A stretch of 5,263 nt of DNA, taken from assembly GCA_021797265.1 (NCBI GenBank), contig JAJZZZ010000103.1, positions 1 through 5,263 on the forward strand, written 5' to 3'. Made by a program: the position numbers and the translations under genes. This DNA comes from Thermoplasmata archaeon (GTDB lineage: Archaea; Thermoplasmatota; Thermoplasmata; Thermoplasmatales; Thermoplasmataceae). Shown piece after piece: positions 1 to 5,100 of the stretch. The first letter of the stretch is position 1. Each line of letters opens with the position of its first letter. Under the pieces are notes generated by a model, which was not told where the DNA came from, did no database searches, and saw only the letters and a program-made list of their open reading frames with translations.

Positions 1-440
1 CCTTTCATCAAAGCCATCATGACAGACAAGGATAGCATGATGTCCTCATCGCCTATGAGGTTCCTCAATTTGAGGGGAGAATATTTTTTAGGGTTCTCAA
101 CTGCATCGTTTATGTTGTCCGTTATGTTCTCCATGTTGAACATCAATCCCTTTATCATGTCTGAGTTCTTCTCGGAAGCCATTGCCCCCATTACGGAGAT
201 AAGCACATTCATGGACTTCATCATAGAAACTGTAAATTCCTTTGACGAGAAGAATTTTCCCAGAAAATCCACATCTGTTGGCACGTAGTCATTTACGAGG
301 CCGGTCATTAAATCTATTATTCCAGCTGACTTGAGCTTGTCCAGTGCGCCCATGAGTGATTTTATCACATCAGCATTGTCCACTACTTTGGCCAGGAGTT
401 CCTCCATTTCATCATCATCCATAACATCAGGTCTTTCCAA
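1..440 (-). CDS. DUF1641 family protein, 3' end cut by window edge
   Basis: Minus-strand frame of 146 complete residues running off the left edge. After an acidic N-terminus (DDDEMEELL) it has the pattern typical of DUF1641: a hydrophobic helix, then ALDKLKSAGIIDLMTGL at about residues 32-48, followed by Met-rich helices. There are no cysteines and no transmembrane segment in the visible part. The biochemical role of DUF1641 is not established; it is found beside SQR-like flavoproteins and other redox genes, which suggests an accessory or partner subunit. The proposed start is TTG at 440-438, directly after the TAG stop of the oxidoreductase, with GGGGTGAT just upstream as ribosome binding site, implying translational coupling. 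The alternative is ATG at 422-420, which lacks a good binding site. Family call is fairly secure, start uncertain. Confidence 0.8.
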   Translation of the reverse strand, partial: MERPDVMDDDEMEELLAKVVDNADVIKSLMGALDKLKSAGIIDLMTGLVNDYVPTDVDFLGKFFSSKEFTVSMMKSMNVLISVMGAMASEKNSDMIKGLMFNMENITDNINDAVENPKKYSPLKLRNLIGDEDIMLSLSVMMALMK

Positions 441-1577
441 CTACATCACCCCTCTGAGCATTCCGCTGAAGTATGTGTCAGCTGAAGTCCACTTCAGGAT
501 ATAGTCCAGCTTGCTCTGGAACAGTGCCCTGGGCGGCCTTGTGTATGAGAAGTACAGAGTGAATGCCTTTTCATCCCCTGTAACTGTTGTACAGGCAACT
601 GAACCGTCGTAGAGCTCTTCGGCAACAAATCCTGAGATTTCTGACGCTATGCGGCCAGCGAGATATTCCACCTGGAAATGGGCAGTGGCACCGGCCTTGG
701 AAATTGGCAAATCAGTTGCATCGCCTATGACAAAGACGTTGTCAAAGTTTTTATAATTCAGGTGGTGCCTGTCCACCATTATGTATCCCTGTTCATCAGC
801 CAGTCCGGATTCAGTTATGACTTTCTGGCCCTTGTGAGGAGGCACAAGTATAAGGAAATCATATTTCAGATCCTCTCCTTCGAGCGATGAAACCATTTTT
901 TTCTCACTGTTTATGGACTCGAGGTTGAACAGCGTGTGGTAAATTATCCCTTTCTCGTCAAAGAGCTTCTGCACGTAGTTAGAAACATTTTCCATAGTGA
1001 AGACCCTGTTCAACGGGAATATATAATGAAGATCAGTTTTGTCCCGTATTCCTCTGCGCCTGAGGTACCTGTCAAGCTGGAAAGTGAATTCATAAGGAGC
1101 GGGTGGGCACTGATATGGTATGCTGGATGGGCCGATCACGATCTTGCCTCCCTTGAACTCTGACAGTTTCTTCTTGAGATCCAGGGACGCTTCAAGTGAG
1201 TAAAAGTGGTTTGCCTCTTTTTCAAAACCCGCAATTTCTTCAGGAACGAACCGGTCTCCCGTTGCAATGATCAGGTAGTCATAAGTGTAGTTCTTTCCGG
1301 AGACCGTTGATACGCTTCTGTTCTCAACATCAATGCCAGAAATTGTGTCTCTGACATAATTTATCCCATAATTGAAAAGAAATTGAGGGGATTTTACGCT
1401 TCCCCTGTAGTCCTTTACCCCCAGTGGAATGTGTATCCCGTCCGGTTTGAAATAATGGTATTTGGAATTGCCAATCACAGTTATTTCTGCATTTTCTCTG
1501 CCAGTGAGAAACCTGAGCTTGTTGGCCATGATGGTGCCAGCTGCACCATCCCCCAATATCAGTACGTTAACTGCCAT
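441..1577 (-). CDS. SQR-like FAD-dependent pyridine nucleotide-disulfide oxidoreductase
   Basis: A 378-residue flavoprotein of the sulfide:quinone reductase / flavocytochrome c sulfide dehydrogenase / type II NADH dehydrogenase superfamily, of normal length. The FAD dinucleotide motif GDGAAG is at residues 9-14, the ATGDR motif at 105-109, and the second FAD motif VFVIGDATD at 281-289. It has only two cysteines: Cys157 in YQCPPAPYE, the usual SQR-type site, and Cys329 in VACTT near the C-terminus. This pair fits the redox disulfide of SQR-type enzymes, so oxidation of sulfide or a protein-bound persulfide with electrons going to quinone is the best guess. There is no signal peptide or transmembrane helix; the C-terminal stretch from about residue 349 (aromatic, basic) could be an amphipathic membrane anchor. 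It sits 10 nt after tusA and abuts the DUF1641 gene. Upstream AAGGT is a weak ribosome binding site. The substrate is inferred, and a non-SQR disulfide reductase remains possible. Confidence 0.88.
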   Translation of the reverse strand: MAVNVLILGDGAAGTIMANKLRFLTGRENAEITVIGNSKYHYFKPDGIHIPLGVKDYRGSVKSPQFLFNYGINYVRDTISGIDVENRSVSTVSGKNYTYDYLIIATGDRFVPEEIAGFEKEANHFYSLEASLDLKKKLSEFKGGKIVIGPSSIPYQCPPAPYEFTFQLDRYLRRRGIRDKTDLHYIFPLNRVFTMENVSNYVQKLFDEKGIIYHTLFNLESINSEKKMVSSLEGEDLKYDFLILVPPHKGQKVITESGLADEQGYIMVDRHHLNYKNFDNVFVIGDATDLPISKAGATAHFQVEYLAGRIASEISGFVAEELYDGSVACTTVTGDEKAFTLYFSYTRPPRALFQSKLDYILKWTSADTYFSGMLRGVM

Positions 1578-1587
1578 AAAGAGACCT

Positions 1588-1830
1588 TCATTTAGTCTTC
1601 TTCATCACTATCTCGTAGTATCCTTCCCTGTCGAATACCCCGATCAGTTCATTGCCCGATTTATTAATCCAGGCAGCTGCATCCCTCTTTGTTCCTGTAT
1701 CTGTCGAGTACAGGGAGATGACATCATTGGTCTTTGCTGACTTGTAAGTCTTTATCAATTCCATGAGGGGCCCTGGGCAAAAGGTGCCCCTGGCATCCAC
1801 CACTTTTGTTGCATCAAGTTGTTTTTCCAT
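1588..1830 (-). CDS. tusA: TusA-family sulfur carrier protein
   Basis: An 80-residue protein, the normal size for TusA/SirA/YeeD-type carriers. The signature CPGPL lies at residues 18-22, with Cys18 as the predicted persulfide-carrying residue, preceded by the usual VDARGTF strand. The C-terminal half ([20 protein letters not shown]) matches the conserved alpha-beta part of the fold. Such proteins accept sulfane sulfur from rhodaneses, DsrE proteins or cysteine desulfurases and pass it on, for tRNA thiolation, cofactor synthesis or dissimilatory sulfur oxidation. Here the flanking dsrE2 and SQR-like genes favour sulfur-compound metabolism over tRNA thiolation, though this is inference from context. 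The ATG is preceded by GGTGGAT (1841-1835) with a 4-nt spacer, overlapping the dsrE2 end region, which supports both the start and co-transcription. The gene symbol is by family only. Confidence 0.93.
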   Translation of the reverse strand: MEKQLDATKVVDARGTFCPGPLMELIKTYKSAKTNDVISLYSTDTGTKRDAAAWINKSGNELIGVFDREGYYEIVMKKTK

Positions 1831-1841
1831 ATCTATCCACC

Positions 1842-2252
1842 TTAGATGAAAAGCGTCACTGAGTCCTTTGACATCGATACAAACTCATTGACTCCGATGA
1901 TTTCGTCTACTATTGGATCCATGTCCTCTTTCTTCATGCTTAGCATGTCCGCGAACATTGCACAGCCGTAGACCTTTATGTTGCCTACTTCCTTCGCATT
2001 GTTCAGCATGGTGATCCAGTCCGGAATGTTTTTCTGCTTCATAATGGCAAAGACCTGGTCCTTCATTTTCTGTCCATCGAAGCTCAGTTCTGGGGCTGAT
2101 TTTCCTGCCTTCAGCGTCTTTGTTAGACCCCAGAAGGTCACAAAAATGTTCACGTCCATGTCGTTCGCAACTGCCCCGGAGGCAATTATTGATGCTGCCA
2201 TCAGTTTGTCTTCGGTGCCGGAGAATATCACAAGGGACATCTTATCGGTCAT
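1842..2252 (-). CDS. DsrE/DsrF/DrsH-like (DsrE2-type) family protein
   Basis: A 136-residue protein of the DsrE-like superfamily, best matching the DrsE_2 branch. It begins with a strand ([20 protein letters not shown]), followed by [18 protein letters not shown] at about 26-43, the family's typical helix-strand with an FxTFWGL ending. The C-terminal [13 protein letters not shown] segment places the only cysteine, Cys97, where family members carry the sulfur-binding cysteine. DsrE-type proteins bind sulfur as persulfide or thiosulfonate and exchange it with TusA, which is the next gene 11 nt downstream. No transmembrane helix is visible; some relatives are membrane-anchored. The start ATG has GGTGAT (2261-2256) just upstream with a short 3-nt spacer; an in-frame ATG four codons on (Met5) is a weaker alternative. 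It is the promoter-proximal gene of the four-gene operon. Confidence 0.9.
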   Translation of the reverse strand: MTDKMSLVIFSGTEDKLMAASIIASGAVANDMDVNIFVTFWGLTKTLKAGKSAPELSFDGQKMKDQVFAIMKQKNIPDWITMLNNAKEVGNIKVYGCAMFADMLSMKKEDMDPIVDEIIGVNEFVSMSKDSVTLFI

Positions 2253-2255
2253 ATA

Positions 2256-2261
2256 ATCACC
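2256..2261 (-). promoter_or_regulatory. Ribosome binding site of the dsrE2 gene
   Basis: GGTGAT on the minus strand matches the complement of the archaeal 16S 3' end and lies 3 nt before the ATG at 2252. It is closer than usual, but it supports the first ATG rather than Met5. Confidence 0.5.
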
Positions 2262-2278
2262 GGTTTTTCATCGTAAGA

Positions 2279-2288
2279 CTATAATTGA
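2279..2288 (-). promoter_or_regulatory. Possible TATA box for the dsrE2-tusA-SQR-DUF1641 operon
   Basis: TCAATTATAG on the minus strand is the most TATA-like stretch at a workable distance from the dsrE2 start (about 27-36 nt upstream of the ATG). Transcription from about 26 nt downstream would leave only a very short leader, which sits awkwardly with the GGTGAT binding site. An alternative TATA-like stretch (CATATG, near 2301-2306) would give a leader of about 25 nt. Weak call. Confidence 0.3.
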
Positions 2289-2334
2289 ATAGAATGCCTC
2301 ACATATGAAGAGACCGTGAAATCTGGCAGCAAAA

Positions 2335-2502
2335 ATGACCCTTATTAACCTGCACTCCGGGACAGATTGGATCACTGGTTGTTCTATCATGGACAGTAAC
2401 TTAAGCATCTTCATTCATGCTGACTGCAATCCATTCAAAAAGACACAGAAAGTTGATCTGTTAGCGATATGCCTGCAGTTCCTGTCAACTACCCACAACT
2501 GA
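2335..2502 (+). CDS. Doubtful 55-residue ORF ending inside the solo element end
   Basis: An open plus-strand frame from ATG 2335 (alternative ATG 2389, 37 residues) to TGA 2500-2502. The predicted protein is not recognised. Its last residues, STTHN, are read from the IS-end-like sequence, exactly as the methyltransferase ends in STTHP at the other copy. There is no clear ribosome binding site; a TTATTAA stretch at 2342-2348 could be a TATA box for the shorter form. It may be the remains of a gene broken by an element, or chance. It is listed because of the parallel ending, not because coding is convincing. Confidence 0.15.
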   Translation: MTLINLHSGTDWITGCSIMDSNLSIFIHADCNPFKKTQKVDLLAICLQFLSTTHN

Positions 2503-2540
2503 AGACCGTGGGCATCCTTGCGACCGGTTCTTGAAACGGT
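2484..2540 (-). mobile_element. Solo IS200/IS605-type right-end remnant with two hairpins
   Basis: Positions 2484-2496 (GTCAACTACCCAC) are identical to the end of the tnpB-bearing element at 5026-5038. The similarity continues through TGAAGA and GTGGGC in the same order, about 29 aligned nt. CCCAC (2492-2496) pairs with GTGGG (2508-2512) as a terminal hairpin. A second imperfect hairpin, ACCGGTT / AAACGGT with one mismatch and a CTTG loop, lies at 2523-2540, where the intact copy also has a second hairpin. No tnpB coding sequence is attached: the corresponding minus-strand frame reads MPTVFSCG then TAG, like the tail of many TnpB proteins, but no zinc ribbon precedes it. It is either a decayed copy or a stand-alone end lying between the sulfur operon and the permease promoter. 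Confidence 0.6.
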
Positions 2541-2569
2541 TTGAATTGAACCCACGAATTCTAAAATCA

Positions 2570-2581
2570 AAAAATACATAA
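2570..2581 (+). promoter_or_regulatory. TATA box of the permease gene
   Basis: AAAAATACATAA lies about 23-34 nt upstream of the permease ATG at 2604, within an A-rich stretch typical of archaeal BRE/TATA elements. This spacing puts the transcription start at or next to the ATG. No GGTGAT-like sequence precedes the start, so a leaderless mRNA is expected. Confidence 0.6.
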
Positions 2582-2603
2582 CTATCTGAATCTTCATTTC
2601 AAG

Positions 2604-4007
2604 ATGGAACGTACCGTTGAAGATTCCAATAAACTTAAATCAAACGAACTGGGGCTTTGGCATGGAATATTCCAGAGTTTCAGCCATGTTGCGCCTGCGG
2701 CTGAAGTTGCAATTCTCATTACAGGAACTGCATTTGTAGCTGAAGGATCCACACCATTGGTCTTCATACTGGCTCCGCTGATAGTCCTTTTGTGGCTCAA
2801 TACAAATTTCCAGTTTTCAGGGCATGTGGCAAGTTCAGGAGGCTATTCAGCATTCGCCAAGGCAGGTCTGGGAAAGACTACTGGTGATTTGACAGGCTGG
2901 CTCTTTTTCTTCAATGAATTTCTGACATACACCGGATTTGCGCTTCTTTCCTTTGCAGCATTTGTATATCTTCTTTCCCCTTCCATAACTTCCATTCCCT
3001 ACCTTTGGATACCCATCCTTCTCATACCACTGGTTTTCACAACAGCCTTTGTTTACCGTGGCGTGAAAATATCCCTCAACTATGCGGCATATACCGGGTT
3101 CATCGAGACCGCAGTACTGACCATAGCTGCCCTCATTATCATTGTAAAGTTGGGTTCTTCCAACACACTTACTGTCTTCACAGCTATGCCCGTGCACAAT
3201 GATTTCTCCATCATAGGGCTTGGACTTCTTTTCGGACTGTATTCCTACGGAGGAACAGGATCTGTAGTCGCATTGGGGGAGGAAATGAAGGAGCCGAAGA
3301 AAGTGATCGGAAAGGCCATAATTTATGGATGGTTGCTTGTTGTCATACCTCTGGCACTCAATGCCTATGCCCTTACAGTGGGTTGGGGGCTATCTAACAT
3401 TTCAACTTTTGGCTCTTCTCCGGATCCGGGAGTGATTGAATACTTCAGTTTTCTGGGACCATTTGGGGGTTGGATTTTTGTTGCGGTGGTGATTAACAGC
3501 TTCTTCGACTTCGGAATCGCCATTAACAATTCTCTCACGAGAATGCTATACTATCTCGCAAGGGAAAGCAATCTCCTTCCAGTTTTCCTTACCAAGACCC
3601 ATCCAAAATATGGGACACCACACGTGGCCATAATTTCAGTTGCAATCATTTCGTTCCTGATTGCAGTGGTTTCAGGCATAATATTCGGCCCGTTTGTAGG
3701 TGCGCTTGTGATTGAAGGAGCCGCTTCGATCGCCTTTATGCTTCAGCATGCCCTTGCGACTATAAGCCTGCCTTTTTACTCCCGAAGGGAAAAGCATCTG
3801 AGGGTGACGGTACATGTTGTGATACCTGCAGTAGCACTGGGTTTCATTGCATTTGCCATTCTAAGTACTGTATACCCGGTGCCTGCATTCCCATTCAATC
3901 TGCCAGCATATATGGTAATTGCCTGGATCATTGCAGGACTGCTTGTTATCGCCTTCATGGGACAGGCACTGAAGGGCAGGAAAAAATCTGAAGGAAACAC
4001 CTCATAA
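2604..4007 (+). CDS. APC-superfamily amino-acid permease
   Basis: A 467-residue integral membrane protein with about 12 hydrophobic segments (roughly residues 28-46, 51-70, 97-124, 131-150, 158-182, 202-222, 237-260, 286-310, 340-363, 366-390, 401-423, 433-453), the usual size and layout of the amino acid-polyamine-organocation family. Family marks include GHVASSGGYSAFAKAGLG at 73-90 after the second segment; the cytoplasmic loop ALGEEMKEPKKVIGKAI at 223-239; and SLTRMLYYLARESNLLP at 310-326, corresponding to the conserved R-x-L-x-x-x-A-R-D-G loop. The basic tail (KGRKK) is presumably cytoplasmic. It probably imports amino acids by cation symport or exchange; specificity cannot be read from the sequence. 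It stands alone, divergent from the sulfur operon, with its own promoter and probably no leader. Confidence 0.92.
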   Translation: MERTVEDSNKLKSNELGLWHGIFQSFSHVAPAAEVAILITGTAFVAEGSTPLVFILAPLIVLLWLNTNFQFSGHVASSGGYSAFAKAGLGKTTGDLTGWLFFFNEFLTYTGFALLSFAAFVYLLSPSITSIPYLWIPILLIPLVFTTAFVYRGVKISLNYAAYTGFIETAVLTIAALIIIVKLGSSNTLTVFTAMPVHNDFSIIGLGLLFGLYSYGGTGSVVALGEEMKEPKKVIGKAIIYGWLLVVIPLALNAYALTVGWGLSNISTFGSSPDPGVIEYFSFLGPFGGWIFVAVVINSFFDFGIAINNSLTRMLYYLARESNLLPVFLTKTHPKYGTPHVAIISVAIISFLIAVVSGIIFGPFVGALVIEGAASIAFMLQHALATISLPFYSRREKHLRVTVHVVIPAVALGFIAFAILSTVYPVPAFPFNLPAYMVIAWIIAGLLVIAFMGQALKGRKKSEGNTS

Positions 4008-4055
4008 TTTGACTTGCCCGGGATCCTGACTCCCACAAAAAATTTTCAATGGCCA

Positions 4056-4086
4056 TTATTTTTAGATGCCTCTTTTTGTACATTTT
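4056..4086 (+). terminator. U-rich transcription terminator after the permease
   Basis: Three T-tracts (TTTTT at 4059-4063, TTTTT at 4073-4077, TTTT at 4083-4086) follow the permease stop by about 50-80 nt. Archaeal RNA polymerase terminates at such U-tracts without needing a hairpin. The call is by composition and position only. Confidence 0.45.
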
Positions 4087-4098
4087 AGAAGGGTGACC

Positions 4099-4136
4099 AG
4101 AGTTTCTCTCTCATTCAGAATTGAGAGAGATACTTT
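4099..4136. repeat. Strong inverted repeat between permease and tRNA-Leu
   Basis: TCTCTCTCA (4105-4113) and TGAGAGAGA (4122-4130) form a perfect 9-bp stem with an 8-nt loop. After one T-T mismatch the pairing resumes as AGT/ACT, and a G-T and an A-T pair extend it to 4099 and 4136. It is not followed by a T-tract, so it does not look like an intrinsic terminator. It lies about 25 nt upstream of the tRNA TATA box. It could be a dyad binding site, an mRNA 3'-end stabilising hairpin or a small RNA element; the sequence does not decide between these. Confidence 0.6.
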
Positions 4137-4161
4137 CCCTGACACAAATAAAATGGAATTT

Positions 4162-4170
4162 TTTAATATA
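4162..4170 (+). promoter_or_regulatory. TATA box of the tRNA-Leu gene
   Basis: TTTAATATA lies 26-34 nt before the mature tRNA 5' end, with an A/G-rich BRE-like stretch (AAATGGAAT) just upstream. It is the best TATA match in the window and implies only a few nucleotides of 5' leader for RNase P to remove. Confidence 0.7.
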
Positions 4171-4195
4171 CCCTAAAATAATGTGGGATAACTCT

Positions 4196-4280
4196 GCGGA
4201 GGTTGTCGAGCTAGGTTAAAGGCGATGGATTCAGGGTCCATTCCCGTAGGGGTCCGCCGGTTCGAATCCGGCCCTCCGCA
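4196..4280 (+). tRNA. tRNA-Leu(CAG)
   Basis: An 85-nt class II tRNA with a complete cloverleaf. The acceptor stem is GCGGAGG (4196-4202) with CCTCCGC (4273-4279) and discriminator A4280. The D-arm starts at 4205 with GG in its loop. The anticodon stem ATGGA/TCCAT (4225-4229, 4237-4241) flanks loop TTCAGGG, giving anticodon CAG at 4232-4234, which reads the Leu codon CTG. The long variable region (4242-4255) has a CCC/GGG stem as leucine tRNAs do, and the T-arm is GCCGG-TTCGAAT-CCGGC (4256-4272). There is no intron and no encoded CCA. The A73 discriminator and GCGG start are normal for archaeal tRNA-Leu. A short T-run (4286-4289) just after may end transcription. Confidence 0.97.
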
Positions 4281-4357
4281 CTCCATTTTGCGGTTCGCGC
4301 CATAAAACTTTAACCAGACGAAAAAGTAAGATATTAATCATTTTACTGGGAAGTGAA

Positions 4358-4369
4358 TTTTTAAATATC
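4358..4369 (+). promoter_or_regulatory. TATA box of the methyltransferase gene
   Basis: TTTTTAAATATC lies about 37-48 nt upstream of the methyltransferase ATG at 4406. With the usual 25-nt offset, transcription would start near 4390 and leave a leader of about 15 nt containing GATCCGTGA, a poor match to a ribosome binding site. It separates this gene from the tRNA as its own transcription unit. Confidence 0.55.
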
Positions 4370-4405
4370 AAAGGGCATGCCAAAAGAAGAAAAGATCCGT
4401 GAATT

Positions 4406-5044
4406 ATGGAAAATATGAAGAATATTGTCAGAGAAGGATATGACAAAGGCGACTATCCTGTTGCATTCAGGAGAAATAGGACCTTAACTCCTTTTGAAAC
4501 CAGAATGTTCAGTTCGCTCGAGTTGCATTTGCGTGAAGGTGCAAGAATTCTGGACCTTGGTTGTGGTATAGGAATACCCTATGACATATACCTCCGTGAC
4601 AAAGGTTATGAAATAACTGGTGTGGATTTCTCCGAGAAACACCTGAAAAAAGCCAGAGCCTTGGTCAAGGGAGTGAGATTTGTTCAAGCCGATTATACCG
4701 AGATGTCGTTTAAACGGGAGTCCTATGATGCCGTCATATCTTTTTACTCTATATTCCACGTTCCAAGAAAGGAACAATTCCAGCTATTCCAAACGATGCA
4801 CAGGGTCCTGCGCCAAGGCGGAGTGTCCCTTTTCACTCTTGGAGTTAGCAGCTATGAATATTCTGAGGAAGAGAACTGGGCAGGTTCACCACGTATGGCG
4901 TGGAGCTCATGGTCAGTATCAGAATACATTGATATGCTTGAAAAAGTAGGCCTAAGAATCATAACGACTGAGTATGAAGGGAATCCGGGGGATCAGGAAT
5001 ATCATTGCTGGGTACTTTGTTTGAAGTCAACTACCCACCCCTGA
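4406..5044 (+). CDS. Class I SAM-dependent methyltransferase, 3' end fused to an IS end
   Basis: A 212-residue Methyltransf_11/25-type enzyme. SAM-binding motif I is ILDLGCGIG at residues 48-56, the acidic residue after strand 2 is Asp74 in GVDFS, Asp96 lies in VQADY, and YDAVISFYSIFHV at 107-119 is motif IV. RVLRQGGVSLFTLG at 133-146 is the usual motif around strand 5. The acceptor substrate is not recognisable; relatives methylate small molecules. ATG 4406 is the first possible start, because TGA at 4400-4402 is in frame upstream. The natural C-terminal strand (HCWVLCLK, ending at residue 207) is followed by STTHP and a stop, all read from the terminal inverted repeat of the IS element. The gene therefore lost or exchanged its last codons on insertion and overlaps tnpB convergently by 18 nt. 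The catalytic core is intact, so activity is plausible. Confidence 0.9.
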   Translation: MENMKNIVREGYDKGDYPVAFRRNRTLTPFETRMFSSLELHLREGARILDLGCGIGIPYDIYLRDKGYEITGVDFSEKHLKKARALVKGVRFVQADYTEMSFKRESYDAVISFYSIFHVPRKEQFQLFQTMHRVLRQGGVSLFTLGVSSYEYSEEENWAGSPRMAWSSWSVSEYIDMLEKVGLRIITTEYEGNPGDQEYHCWVLCLKSTTHP

Positions 5045-5100
5045 AGAGGTGGGCTTGTTGCTGGCCTCCCCCGCACCCTTAGGTGCGGCTTCACCGGACC
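5026..5100 (-). ncRNA. Putative reRNA/omega-RNA scaffold at the tnpB 3' end
   Basis: Known TnpB guide RNAs derive from the 3' end of tnpB and the element's right end, with the guide read from flanking DNA. Here two perfect hairpins lie in that position: CCGCACC/GGTGCGG with loop CTTA (5071-5088) and CCCACC/GGTGGG with an 8-nt loop (5034-5053). The transcript would leave the element at about 5026 and use minus-strand methyltransferase sequence just below 5026 as guide. The 5' boundary is not determined and expression is inferred. Confidence 0.45.

Noticed and set aside
19..288. Plus-strand open frame of 89 residues at the left edge
   Set aside because: It is antisense to the DUF1641 gene, which has family-like sequence and operon context; the plus frame shows no recognisable domain.
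2415..2597. Minus-strand 60-residue frame containing AHGLQLWVVD
   Set aside because: This is the element-end sequence read in a non-TnpB frame; such frames are an artefact of the conserved end.
2847..3197. Minus-strand open frame of 116 cysteine-rich residues within the permease
   Set aside because: It lies wholly inside the clear permease coding region; the composition is a by-product of the codons for hydrophobic residues.
4048..4057. 10-bp perfect palindrome AATGGCCATT after the permease
   Set aside because: It is short, does not extend on either side and has no repeat elsewhere in the window, so chance is sufficient.
4329..4349. Imperfect A/T-rich palindrome between tRNA and methyltransferase
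   Set aside because: Several mismatches in an A/T-rich stretch; not distinguishable from background.
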